In this document: piece by piece, positions 56,650 to 64,000 of the stretch
Position numbering within the stretch: the stretch's first letter is position 1
How the letters are laid out: each line of letters opens with the position of its first letter
Program-made: the position numbers and the translations under genes
The notes under the pieces: generated by a model
Database searches by the model: none
The model's input: the letters and a program-made list of their open reading frames with translations, nothing else
What the model was told of the DNA's origin: nothing
NCBI RefSeq assembly: GCF_000428945.1
Contig: NZ_AUAX01000020.1
Span: 124,001-188,000, forward strand
DNA length: 64,000 bases
Direction of reading: 5' to 3'
Source of the DNA: Hamadaea tsunoensis DSM 44101
GTDB lineage: Bacteria > Actinomycetota > Actinomycetes > Mycobacteriales > Micromonosporaceae

Positions 56650-57446
56650 GCCGCCGGGCCGGCGCGGTGCTGCTGGTCGTGATCGTCGCCGCGGCCGGCG
56701 CGGTCTGGTGGGCCACGCATCGCCGACCCGCGCCGGCCCCGGCCGCGTGCACGATCCCGGACTCGGTGGCGGCCGCCCCGGACGCGTCCGGCGGCGTGAT
56801 CACCGTGCTGGAGAAGGGTTTCAGCCGGCAGCGGCGGACCGCCGACAGCGGCGCCGAAGGCGTGAGCATGGGCGCGGTCGTGCGGAACACGGGCAGCCGG
56901 GTGGCGTACCGGACCCGGATCACGTTCCAGGTGTTCGACGCGGCGCACCACGACGTCGCCCGGCCGAGGTCGCTGCAACTCGTGCAGGAGATCCCCGTGC
57001 TCATGCCGGGCGAGCGGATCGGCGTCGGGGCGTTCGCGTACGTGGCCGGGACGGGGCAGGCCGTGTCGATCGACGTCCTGCCGAGCGGCACCCGCTGGAT
57101 CGACCCGGCCGTGCTCGGCGCGTACCGTCCCGTCACGGCGGCGTACGCGGGCACGAGCAGCAACGCCCCGCCGACGGTCTCGATGACGGTGGACTCCGCG
57201 AACTGCCGGGCACTGGACTCGCGGGGCGGCGCGGTCGTCTACCGGGCCGCGAACGGGACGATCGTCGGCGGTGACGAGGCGCCGCTGCGCTCGGCGGGCG
57301 ACCAGGTCTGCCGGCCCGGTACGGCGACGGCCTTCCTCGACGCGACCGCGGACGCCCCGGAGCAGCGCGCCGCCGCCCGGACCGAGGCGTACGCCTACTG
57401 CGACCTGGAACCCAAGCCGTTCGGGGCCGACGTCCCCTGGAACTGA
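56646..57446 (+). CDS. Exported or membrane-anchored protein of the ESX-like cassette
   Basis: 266 aa from ATG 56646, ATGA overlap with the previous gene. One N-terminal helix (AGAVLLVVIVAAAGAVWWATH) anchors or exports it. The remainder is a beta-rich extracellular domain (GAVVRNTGSRVAYRTRITFQVFDAAHH ... IPVLMPGERIGVGAFAYVAG) resembling FxLYD/DUF-type immunoglobulin folds, with about four Cys. Its end overlaps the convergent monooxygenase gene by 52 bases. Confidence 0.75.
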   Translation: MSRRAGAVLLVVIVAAAGAVWWATHRRPAPAPAACTIPDSVAAAPDASGGVITVLEKGFSRQRRTADSGAEGVSMGAVVRNTGSRVAYRTRITFQVFDAAHHDVARPRSLQLVQEIPVLMPGERIGVGAFAYVAGTGQAVSIDVLPSGTRWIDPAVLGAYRPVTAAYAGTSSNAPPTVSMTVDSANCRALDSRGGAVVYRAANGTIVGGDEAPLRSAGDQVCRPGTATAFLDATADAPEQRAAARTEAYAYCDLEPKPFGADVPWN

Positions 57447-58861
57447 CCGGCCGGCGCGTAGTCGGCCGGGCGGAACACCTTCGTCCGGGCCCGGTACTCG
57501 CCGGCCATCCCGGGCCAGTTGGTGACGACCCGGCCGGTCGCCGTCCGGTACCAGCTGGAGCACGCCGTCCAGACGCTGCGGGCCAGGCGCCGCTGGATCT
57601 CCGCGTCGAACGCTTCGGCCACCTCCCGGCGTACCTCGACGGGGCCGTGGGCGTCGACGTGGCGTACCGCCTGGACGATGTAGCGGGCCTGCGATTCGTG
57701 GAAGTAGACCACCGACGTGTTGCCCGTATTGGTGTTCGGGCCGTACATCAGGAACAGGTTCGGGAAGCCCGGTACGGCGATCCCCAGATGCGCGTACGCG
57801 CCGTCGCGCCATTCGGCGTCCAGCGGACCGGTACGCCCGTGGACGCGTACCGGCGCGAGGAACTCGGTCGCGGCGAAGCCGGTCCCGTAGACGAGCACGT
57901 CCACCGGGTGCTCGACACCGTCCGCCGTGCGTACGCCGGCCGGCGTCAGACGGTCCACATCGGACGTGACGAGGCTGACGTCCGGCCGGCGCAGCGTCCG
58001 GTACCAGTCCCCGGTGAACAGCACCCGCTTGCAGCCGAGGGCGTAGTCGGGGCGGACCCCGGCAAGGCCCCGGCCCTGGATCGCCCGCTGCGTACGCGAG
58101 ATCGTGCCGACGACGACCTGGGCGAGCCGGCTGCCGGTGACCGCCTTGCCGGTGACGACGGTGAGCAGCCACGTCCCCGCCCGCGCCGCCCGCAACACCA
58201 CCGGTACGCGTCGGTGCAGCGCCCGGCGCAGGCGGCCGTAGCGGCGATCGGGCTTCGGCAGCGTCCACGGCGGTGTCCGCTGGAGCACGGTGACGTGGGC
58301 GGCCTGCCCGGCGATCGCGGGGACGAGCTGGATCGCGCTCGCCCCGGTACCCAGGACGGCGACCCGCCGCCCGGTCAGGTCCACCGAGGCGTCCCACTGC
58401 GCGGTGTGCATCGCGATGCCGCCGAACTCGGCCGCGCCGGGGAGCACCGGGATCACCGGTCGCGACAGCTGGCCCATGGCGGGGATGAGGACGTCGAACT
58501 CCTCGGCTCCGGCGGCCGTCACGACCCGCCACGCGGATCCGGTCCAGGCGGCCTCGACGACCTCGGTGCCCAGCCGCAGGTGCGCGGTGAGGCCGAAGTC
58601 GCGTACGCACGCGCGAAGGTAGTCGAGGATCTCGGCGCGCGGCGGGAACCTGCGCGTCCACTCGGGATTGGGTGCGAAGGAGTAGGAGTAGAGCGGCGCG
58701 GGGATGTCGCAGGCGCAGCCGGGATAGAGGTTGTCGCGCCACACTCCGCCGACCTCCGGCGCGCGCTCGAAGATCGTCAGGTCCCGGTAGCCGGCCTGGC
58801 GCAGCTGATGGGCGACGGCGATGCCGCCGAAGCCCGCGCCGATGATCGCCACTCGCGTCAC
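57395..58861 (-). CDS. Baeyer-Villiger-type flavin monooxygenase
   Basis: 488 aa from GTG 58861. FAD Rossmann: VAIIGAGFGGIAVAHQLRQAG (GxGxxG, residues 5-13). BVMO fingerprint: FGGIAMHTAQWD (FxGxxxHxxxWD). NADPH Rossmann: VAVLGTGASAIQLVPAIAGQA near 175; C-terminal region YGPNTNTGNTSVVYFHESQARYI. It would insert oxygen next to a ketone or oxidise a heteroatom, using NADPH and O2. Divergent from a cupin gene. Confidence 0.93.
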   Translation of the reverse strand: MTRVAIIGAGFGGIAVAHQLRQAGYRDLTIFERAPEVGGVWRDNLYPGCACDIPAPLYSYSFAPNPEWTRRFPPRAEILDYLRACVRDFGLTAHLRLGTEVVEAAWTGSAWRVVTAAGAEEFDVLIPAMGQLSRPVIPVLPGAAEFGGIAMHTAQWDASVDLTGRRVAVLGTGASAIQLVPAIAGQAAHVTVLQRTPPWTLPKPDRRYGRLRRALHRRVPVVLRAARAGTWLLTVVTGKAVTGSRLAQVVVGTISRTQRAIQGRGLAGVRPDYALGCKRVLFTGDWYRTLRRPDVSLVTSDVDRLTPAGVRTADGVEHPVDVLVYGTGFAATEFLAPVRVHGRTGPLDAEWRDGAYAHLGIAVPGFPNLFLMYGPNTNTGNTSVVYFHESQARYIVQAVRHVDAHGPVEVRREVAEAFDAEIQRRLARSVWTACSSWYRTATGRVVTNWPGMAGEYRARTKVFRPADYAPAGQFQGTSAPNGLGSRSQ

Positions 58862-58867
58862 GGCCGC

Positions 58868-58896
58868 AGCGTAACCCCCTGTTGACAGATTGCCAA
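58868..58896 (-). promoter_or_regulatory. Promoter and operator of the BVMO gene
   Basis: Minus strand TTGGCA (58891-58896), 17-base spacer, TACGCT (58868-58873), then 6 bases to the GTG start with no ribosome site: a well-formed leaderless promoter. The near-palindrome TTGACAGATTGCCAA (58882-58896) covers the -35 and faces the cupin gene as well, a likely operator. Confidence 0.6.
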
Positions 58897-58948
58897 TAGG
58901 CCCGCGTGCGATCATGAAAAGGACCGCGCACAACAGGAGGAGCCCTTC

Positions 58949-59449
58949 ATGTCGTACCCGCCCGTCCAGTACACGGCTGACGCCGGCAACGTCAGCGCCA
59001 CCTTCCGGCCGTCGGACACGCCCTCGGATCTGGCGATCGGCGTACGCACGCTCGTGGACCACCTGGCCACCGGCGCGTCGACCGAGGGACGGTTCGGCCT
59101 CTACCGCTGGAACATGGCCGCCTATCCGCCGCCCGGCAGCCTGCCCGCCGGGCACTTCCACCGGACGATGTCGGAATCGTTCTTCATCCTCGACGGCACG
59201 GTGTCCCTGTACGACGGTGCCACGTGGCGTTCGGCGACCGCCGGGGACTTCCTCTACGTCCCGCCGGGCGGCGTCCACGGCTTCGCCAACGAGTCCGGCG
59301 CCGAGGCGTCGATGCTCGTGCTCTTCACGCCGGGAGCGCCGCGGGAGGCGTACTTCGAGGCGCTCGCGGAGATCGCGGCGTCGGGACGGGAACTGTCGCA
59401 GGAGGAATGGGTCGAGCTCTGGGCGAGCCACGACCAGTATCAGGTGTGA
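58949..59449 (+). CDS. Cupin-domain protein
   Basis: 166 aa. ATG 58949 has AGGAGGAG upstream. Cupin motif 1 is GHFHRTMSESFFILDGTVSLYDG (two His and a Glu for metal). Motif 2 is GDFLYVPPGGVHGFANESG (third His). A single-domain cupin, perhaps a dioxygenase, an isomerase or a small-molecule binder. Divergent from the BVMO gene, so the two may act on related compounds. Confidence 0.88.
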   Translation: MSYPPVQYTADAGNVSATFRPSDTPSDLAIGVRTLVDHLATGASTEGRFGLYRWNMAAYPPPGSLPAGHFHRTMSESFFILDGTVSLYDGATWRSATAGDFLYVPPGGVHGFANESGAEASMLVLFTPGAPREAYFEALAEIAASGRELSQEEWVELWASHDQYQV

Positions 59450-59499
59450 CCCCGGCCGGTACGCCCACCACGACGGGCGGGCGCACCGGTCACCGGATG

Positions 59500-60027
59500 T
59501 CAGCTGACGTAGAGGCCGGTCAGCTCGACGTTCTTGTCCAGGGCGGCGGTGCCCGGCCGGGGCAGCGTGTGCTCCACCGGTACGCCGTTCTGGTAACCGA
59601 AGATGGTGACGCCCTTCATCTTGCCGGCCTGGCCGGAACCGTTGAGCCGCGACCAGACCGCCTGCGCGAACCCGAACACGGGATCGACCTTGTGGGGATC
59701 GTCCTCGTCCAGCGCGCAGGCCTCGAACAGGACGCCGTCGGGCTTCTGCCGCAGGAGCGAAAGCATCCCGGCGAGCTCATCGGCATGCCAGCCCCACGGG
59801 TCGTTGCGCTTGCCGCTGCCGCCGATCTCGGTGTCGTTGCCGTGGCCGACGAGGCACAGCGATTCGCCGGCCGGCAGCTTCGCCAGCGTGTCGCTCAGCT
59901 GCCTGGTCGCCTGCGTCTGGTCGTAGCCGGGGTCGAGGACGACGATCTGCCCCCATGCGCCGGAGCCGGACCGGGCACTGGTGTAGAACCGCACGATCTT
60001 CGGGTCCTTGGTGATGATGATCAGCAT
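59500..60027 (-). CDS. Stand-alone clan CD (C80/CPD-like) peptidase-fold protein, copy 2
   Basis: 175 aa from ATG 60027. It shares the order MLIIITKD, FYTS, GAWGQ, LCLVGHGNDTEIGGSG, PWGW, FEACA, DPVFGFAQA with its neighbour. A His in V-G-H-G and a Cys in E-A-C, 42 residues apart, with GWHADELAGML between, resemble the autoprocessing cysteine peptidase domain (C80) of MARTX and clostridial toxins, and caspases, by order and spacing. The length is close to that domain alone. No signal peptide or toxin domain is attached. Catalysis is an inference. Confidence 0.8.
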   Translation of the reverse strand: MLIIITKDPKIVRFYTSARSGSGAWGQIVVLDPGYDQTQATRQLSDTLAKLPAGESLCLVGHGNDTEIGGSGKRNDPWGWHADELAGMLSLLRQKPDGVLFEACALDEDDPHKVDPVFGFAQAVWSRLNGSGQAGKMKGVTIFGYQNGVPVEHTLPRPGTAALDKNVELTGLYVS

Positions 60028-60093
60028 GTGCTCCCCCTCACGGTTTGCCTGTCTTGACTGATGAGGGGGTCCGTGAGCTGGGCAGATACGCCG

Positions 60094-60615
60094 TCAGTGG
60101 ATCACGTACGGGATCAGCTCGACGCTTCGCCCGATCGTGGCCGGGTTGGGCAGCGAGTGCTCGGAGTCGGTCTCGTTGATGTACCCGTAGACCGTGCAGC
60201 CGCTCATCCGGCCCGCCTGCCCGTGCCGGTTGAGCTGCTGGGCGAGCGCCTGGGCGAAGCCGAAGACCGGGTCGATCTTGGTGCCGTCCTCCTCTTCCTC
60301 GGCGCACGCCTCGATGAGGACGGCCGTGGGCCGGTGCGGCAGGGCGGCCAGCATCGGGGCCACGTCGGCGTAGCTCCAGCCCCACGGGTCGCGGGTCTTG
60401 CCGCTGCCGCCGATCTCGGTGTCGTTGCCGTGGCCGACGAGGCAGAGCGGTTCGTTGGCGCCGAGCCGGCTGAGCGCCTTCTTCAGCGCGTTCGTGGCCC
60501 GCTCCTGATCGTAGGTGTCGTTGAGCTCGATGACCTGTCCCCAGGCGCCGGAATTGGAGCGCGTGCTGGTGTAGAACTGCCGGATCTTCCGGTCCTTGGT
60601 GATGATGATGAGCAT
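60094..60615 (-). CDS. Stand-alone clan CD (C80/CPD-like) peptidase-fold protein, copy 1
   Basis: 173 aa from ATG 60615. A tandem paralogue of the next gene. GHGNDTEIGGSGKTRDPWGW carries the candidate His, and VLIEACAEEEEDG the candidate Cys 42 residues later. The N-terminal motif MLIIITKDRKIRQFYTS and the C-terminal VFGFAQALAQQLNRHGQAGRMSGCTVYGY are kept in both copies. It lies 125 bases after the DUF3105 gene in the same direction, so it may belong to the RiPP-like transcription unit, perhaps as leader peptidase. That is a guess from position. Confidence 0.8.
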   Translation of the reverse strand: MLIIITKDRKIRQFYTSTRSNSGAWGQVIELNDTYDQERATNALKKALSRLGANEPLCLVGHGNDTEIGGSGKTRDPWGWSYADVAPMLAALPHRPTAVLIEACAEEEEDGTKIDPVFGFAQALAQQLNRHGQAGRMSGCTVYGYINETDSEHSLPNPATIGRSVELIPYVIH

Positions 60616-60740
60616 CAGGCCCCCTCGGGATCGACTGGTGCCACTCCATCAAGGTCTGGCCGCTCCGCCGAGAGTGGTGACGATTTGCTGACACGGCGTC
60701 ACTCGCAGTGCTGACGCCGGCGGTCACCCGTGCGGGTGGT

Positions 60741-61328
60741 TCAGTCGCTGTAGGACGGTGCGACGACGCAATCCGTGGCGCCGTTCTGCCAGGCGTGGTT
60801 GTAGCGGCCGGCGAGCTTGGTGATGAAGGCGACGATCGCCTTCTCGTCGAGCGTGTCCAGCCGCTGCAGGCGCTGCCAGGCCGACAGCGCGATGCCGTGG
60901 CCGAGGTCGGGGTAGGGCGCGACGACCACGTCCCGCGGATGCTTGCGCCCGATCCGTTCCAGCCTGTCGATGTCCTGGGCCGACACGTCCGGCGCGTACT
61001 GGAGCATGATGTGGCCGTGCTCGAGCACGTGCACCTGGAGTTCGGGCAGGATCGGCTCGCGGTAGACGCCCGGCGTGACCACCCGGGGCGAGTGCGGCCC
61101 GGAGGTGGGCGGCATCGTCCGGTAGGGATCGTGCCCGGCGCCTTCGTAGGGGATGTGGTTGTTGCCCTCGAACTGTTCCGGCGTGCCGGGCAGCTGGTCG
61201 CACGGCAGCGCGGCGGTCTGGGCGGCCGTGTGGGCGAGGACGCCGACGCCGAGGCTGGACATGGTGATGATGCTGAGCGTGGTGACGGCGATGCTGACAG
61301 CCGTGCCCAGCCAGCCGCGGCGGGTCAC
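60741..61328 (-). CDS. DUF3105 membrane-anchored protein
   Basis: 195 aa from GTG 61328, overlapping the previous stop as GTGA. One N-terminal membrane helix (LGTAVSIAVTTLSIITMSSLGVGVLA), then the DUF3105 signature: HIPYEGAGHDPYRTMPPTSGPHSP, GVYREPILPELQVHVLEHGHIMLQYA, and a C-terminal CVVAPSY. The domain has conserved His, Glu and Cys but no known activity. Coupling to the M50-like gene suggests shared function outside the membrane. Confidence 0.85.
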   Translation of the reverse strand: MTRRGWLGTAVSIAVTTLSIITMSSLGVGVLAHTAAQTAALPCDQLPGTPEQFEGNNHIPYEGAGHDPYRTMPPTSGPHSPRVVTPGVYREPILPELQVHVLEHGHIMLQYAPDVSAQDIDRLERIGRKHPRDVVVAPYPDLGHGIALSAWQRLQRLDTLDEKAIVAFITKLAGRYNHAWQNGATDCVVAPSYSD

Positions 61329-62533
61329 GGCAGCGCTCCGGCGGCGCGGCGGCCGCGCAGCCAGTTGCGGACGGCGACGCCGAGCGGCAGCGTCACGTTG
61401 AGCAGGGCGAAGACGAGCAATCCGATCCCCTCCCACCAGTACGCGCTGCCGAACGGAGCGCCGATGAGGACGCCGGCCGCCCAGCCGAAGACGACCTTGG
61501 CGCTGGGCAGGAAGAAGTGGAGGAAGAACCAGGCCATCCAGATCAGGCCGCTGACGTAGAGCAGCCGGTACCACCGGGCGACGCGCAGGTCGCGGGCGTG
61601 GGCGTCGCGCAGGATCGCGGCCTCGGCCGGAGTGAGCCGCCGGAACAGCCGCTTGACCGACAGCCGCGTGATCTGGTGGAGGTTGCGGCAGCCCGTCGCG
61701 GTCGCCATCACCAGGTACATGTCCGTACGCAGATACGCCATCGTCTGGAACGCGAGCTTGGCGACCTGGCTGAAGACCACCATCGCCAGCAGCCGGGCGA
61801 ATCCGGGGGACATGTCCAGCCAGCCGCGCGACCAGGCGAACCGGGGCGCCACGGCGGAGAAGAGCAGGACGCAGTCGACGGCCATCCCGGCGAGGAACGG
61901 GCTGTAGCGCTTTTCCGGCGGCAGCGCCCACAGGCCGGACAGGTCGGTCTCCAGGACGGGGAAGATGCCCCGGCGTTCGAGCCGCAGCTGTGACGGTACG
62001 CCGACCGCCGCTCCGGCCAGCGCGTGCCAGATCTCGTGCACGACGGTGAGCGCGATGACGACGACGTTGGTGACGATGAGGCTGAGCACGACGTCGGGGA
62101 AGAGGAAAGTGTCCTCATAGGACGGCAGCAGCGACGGTTCGGCGAGGAACATCACGCCGGTGGCGAGGAGGCAGGCGGCGTAGCAGGTCCAGGCGACCCG
62201 GCCGAACAGCGGGCGGACGAACCTCGCCGGGATCCGCGACACCGACCAGCTGCGGCCGCCCCGCTCCCGGCGGTCCTGGATCATGCCCGAGTCGACGAGG
62301 ACCTCGGCGAAGTCGAGCGCGTCGACGGGTTCGCCGGTGGTGCGCTCGATCTCGTCGGCCGCCTCCGCGACGGTACGCCCGGCCGCGAACAGCTCGACGA
62401 GCCGCGCGCCGACCTCGGGCACCACGACGAACGTGCCGCTGGCCGGGTCGCCGACGACGAACTCGTCCTCGTCCTCCTGGCGTACCACGAGGTGGGCGAC
62501 GTCCAGGCGGCTGGCGGGGCTCAGGGCGATCAT
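61325..62533 (-). CDS. M50-like membrane metallopeptidase with N-terminal PqqD-like domain
   Basis: 402 aa from ATG 62533, overlapping the E1 stop by ATGA. Residues 1-90 resemble a PqqD/RRE winged helix (DVAHLVVRQEDEDEFVVGDPASGTFVVVPEVGARLVELFAAGRTVAEAADEIERTTG). About seven membrane helices follow. HEIWH near 166-170 is the zinc site, and AGMAVD is a likely second-motif Asp. The two-part layout suggests binding of a leader peptide and proteolysis or export at the membrane. Confidence 0.85.
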   Translation of the reverse strand: MIALSPASRLDVAHLVVRQEDEDEFVVGDPASGTFVVVPEVGARLVELFAAGRTVAEAADEIERTTGEPVDALDFAEVLVDSGMIQDRRERGGRSWSVSRIPARFVRPLFGRVAWTCYAACLLATGVMFLAEPSLLPSYEDTFLFPDVVLSLIVTNVVVIALTVVHEIWHALAGAAVGVPSQLRLERRGIFPVLETDLSGLWALPPEKRYSPFLAGMAVDCVLLFSAVAPRFAWSRGWLDMSPGFARLLAMVVFSQVAKLAFQTMAYLRTDMYLVMATATGCRNLHQITRLSVKRLFRRLTPAEAAILRDAHARDLRVARWYRLLYVSGLIWMAWFFLHFFLPSAKVVFGWAAGVLIGAPFGSAYWWEGIGLLVFALLNVTLPLGVAVRNWLRGRRAAGALP

Positions 62534-63633
62534 CGGGGCGCCCCGACCCAGCCGCAGGTGGCGCAGGTGCGACCGGGTTCCGGCCGGACGGCGTAGTGGT
62601 AGGTCAGGTCGGTCAGGCTCAGGTGGAACATCCGGCCGCGCGTACTCGTGGGGATCCCGGTCAGGTGGTAGACGGCGTCCAGCGCGGCGACGTGTCCGGT
62701 GAGGTTGGCCGACGGCGCGATCACGGCGTGCCCGTCGAAGGCGAACAGGTCCTCGGGCCGGCCGCCGTGCTCGTCGGCCAGCCGGTCGGCCACGCTCGGC
62801 AGGCAGTCGGGGCAGCACGTCTCGCCGGGCACGAACAGGCCGACGACCGCCATGGGGCCGGCGTACTGGGCGAGCATCCAGGGGGTGCCGGTACGCAGCG
62901 CAGCCTTGTTCGTCCACTCGCGGATGAGGTGGCGGGGCTGGTCGGCGCAGAGCACGAGCAGGTCCTGGTCGTGCATGAGCGCGGCGGCGGACTCGACCGA
63001 GTCGATGCGGACCTCCTGCCCGGTGACCTTGGTGTACGAGTTGAGCCGGCGCAGCCGTTCGACCGCCACGGAGACCTTGGGCAGGCCGATGTCGTCCTCC
63101 GTGTACAGCAGCTGCCGGGTGAGGTTGCCCTCCTCGACGGCGTCGAAGTCGACGCAGTGCACGGCGCCGACGCCGGCCGCGACCAGGGAGGCGGCGACGG
63201 CCGATCCGGTGCCGCCGAGCCCCGCGATCACCACGCGGCTGTTCTTGAGCTTGGCCTGCACGTCATACGGCGAGGTACGCGGAGTCAGGTCCACCCAGGC
63301 GTAGTAGGTCAGCGCCCGGTCGTACCGCTCGACCTCGGCCGCGCTCAGTTCGGCCGGTACGCGGGCGGCGGCGTCCTCGACGTAACCGGCGTCGATGATC
63401 GTCTGGATCGTCTCCGCGGTGTCGGCCGGGTCGGCATCGGGGTACGCGGTACGCAGGTCGGCGACGATCGCGTCCCGCGTACGCGTGCCGTCCATCAGGC
63501 CGAGCAGCGCCCACAGGGAGCCGTCCTCGTCGTCCATCTCGGCGCCGATGCCCAGCTGCCGGCCGCCGATGCTGATCAGCGTCGGGGTGAGCCGCATCGG
63601 TTTGTGGATGCGCTTGATCCGTGGTCGCAACAC
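62530..63633 (-). CDS. E1/ThiF-family adenylating enzyme with N-terminal RRE-like domain
   Basis: 367 aa. GTG 63633 was chosen because GGAGG (63643-63647) is 9 bases upstream. Residues ~15-95 resemble a winged-helix RiPP recognition element (RLTPTLISIGGRQLGIGAEMDDEDGSLWALLGLMDGTRTRDAIV ...). The E1 domain has VVIAGLGGTGSAVAASLVAAGVG near 136 and DFDAVEEGNLTRQ near 160, the canonical ATP-binding features. Two CxxC pairs (CPDC and CATC) give a zinc site. It resembles the MccB and PaaA kind of RiPP enzymes, which adenylate a peptide. Confidence 0.9.
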   Translation of the reverse strand: MLRPRIKRIHKPMRLTPTLISIGGRQLGIGAEMDDEDGSLWALLGLMDGTRTRDAIVADLRTAYPDADPADTAETIQTIIDAGYVEDAAARVPAELSAAEVERYDRALTYYAWVDLTPRTSPYDVQAKLKNSRVVIAGLGGTGSAVAASLVAAGVGAVHCVDFDAVEEGNLTRQLLYTEDDIGLPKVSVAVERLRRLNSYTKVTGQEVRIDSVESAAALMHDQDLLVLCADQPRHLIREWTNKAALRTGTPWMLAQYAGPMAVVGLFVPGETCCPDCLPSVADRLADEHGGRPEDLFAFDGHAVIAPSANLTGHVAALDAVYHLTGIPTSTRGRMFHLSLTDLTYHYAVRPEPGRTCATCGWVGAPR

Positions 63634-63664
63634 TCCGTCGAACCTCCGTCGAGACAGAACGGCC

Positions 63665-63747
63665 CAAGTACTGAAGGCGCCCAGGTACTGAAAGGCGCCC
63701 AGATACTGAAAGCGCCCAGGTACTGAAAGGCCGAGGTACTGAACGGC
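63665..63747. repeat. Five tandem ~17-bp repeats between precursor and E1 genes
   Basis: Five imperfect units near AGGTACTGAAAGGCGCCC, period 17-18, in the gap between the precursor stop and the E1 start. Unlike a CRISPR array there are no unique spacers. It may be a transcript-control region or a slippage-prone spacer. Confidence 0.75.
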
Positions 63748-63760
63748 CCGGATACGAGGG

Positions 63761-63793
63761 AGCCGGGGCCAGGCTCGCGCCGTGGCCCCGGCT
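63761..63793 (-). terminator. Stem-loop after the precursor peptide gene
   Basis: Perfect 11-bp arms AGCCGGGGCCA (63761-63771) and TGGCCCCGGCT (63783-63793), 11-base loop, 9 bases past the precursor stop on the minus strand. No U-tract. The position suits an attenuator that lets the precursor be made in excess over its enzymes. Confidence 0.6.
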
Positions 63794-63802
63794 CGGCGGC
63801 TG

Positions 63803-63922
63803 TTAGCCGCAGACCTCGTTCCGGCAGCCCGGGTCGACGACGATGACGGCCGTGGTCTCCAGCCGCTCGAGCTTGCGGACGACGACCTTGGACGGCTTGC
63901 GGGTCTCGACGGTCTTCTCCAT
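63803..63922 (-). CDS. Putative RiPP precursor peptide
   Basis: 39 aa from ATG 63922 with GGAGG 5 bases upstream. The leader-like front is charged (MEKTVETRKPSKVVVRKLER), then LETTAVIVV, and the end is DPGCRNEVCG with two Cys. Too small for usual gene calls, but the ribosome site, the adjacent RRE-bearing E1 and M50 genes and the stem-loop after it all support a real precursor. The C-terminal CRNEVCG is the likely modified core. Product unknown. Confidence 0.7.
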   Translation of the reverse strand: MEKTVETRKPSKVVVRKLERLETTAVIVVDPGCRNEVCG

Positions 63923-64000
63923 GGTTTCCTCCTATGGATGGGGAGAAACGGGGTCCGAGGGGTGCACCACTCGCTTGCGAACCATGGAAACATTGATCGA

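Noticed and set aside
63665-63747. Possible CRISPR array
   Set aside because: Units are only 17-18 bp, directly adjacent and imperfect, with no unique spacers and no cas genes.

Overview
The window is very GC-rich actinobacterial chromosome. Codon use, frequent GTG starts, AfsR/SARP regulators, a SigE-family sigma factor, ESX-like proteins and a DosR-type box point to an Actinomycetes soil organism, most likely Micromonosporaceae (Actinoplanes or a relative). That genus-level call is an inference.

Left part (1-6000): a secreted alpha/beta hydrolase, a large AfsR/SARP STAND regulator, a small barrel-like protein, and a divergent hydrolase/AraC pair. Centre-left (6128-23201): one co-directional nonribosomal peptide locus: MbtH-like protein, a two-module NRPS (A-PCP-C-A-PCP), a three-module NRPS ending in a thioesterase (C-A-PCP three times, then TE), a SnoaL-like protein and a branched-chain aminotransferase. 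The genes are mostly translationally coupled and predict a linear or cyclised pentapeptide. Modules 2 and 3 carry identical binding-pocket residues, so the same residue is probably incorporated twice. No epimerase, transporter or oxygenase gene adjoins the locus.

Middle (23200-47820): housekeeping and accessory genes. These are a HAD-like protein, a C39-like secreted protein, an SGNH hydrolase, an epoxide hydrolase, an FAD monooxygenase/TetR pair, a stand-alone FtsX extracellular-domain protein, pntAB transhydrogenase, a two-component system divergent from a lipoprotein/MacAB-like ABC operon, a decayed siderophore-ABC ATPase, a methyltransferase, a YtrA-type GntR operon with a perfect operator, and a large FG-GAP secreted protein preceded by two DosR-like boxes. 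Two related long hairpins lie between convergent genes.

Right part (47835-64000): a second AfsR-type STAND regulator, a SigE sigma/anti-sigma-like pair, a MauE-like protein, a pterin-dehydratase-like/VOC fusion, an acetoacetate-decarboxylase-like protein, a four-gene ESX-like cassette with a one-base frameshift, a Baeyer-Villiger monooxygenase divergent from a cupin, and at the right edge an apparent RiPP locus on the minus strand. The RiPP order is a 39-residue Cys-containing precursor, an E1/ThiF enzyme with an N-terminal recognition-like domain, an M50-like metallopeptidase with its own PqqD-like domain, and a DUF3105 protein. Two tandem small proteins with a His-Gly / Ala-Cys dyad, resembling the clan CD (C80 toxin autoprocessing) peptidases, follow. 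This right-edge locus is the best candidate for an undescribed system. It runs up to the window edge, so genes beyond 64000 may belong to it.

Many divergent promoters have a TANNNT box 6-8 bases before the start codon and no Shine-Dalgarno, which predicts leaderless mRNAs.
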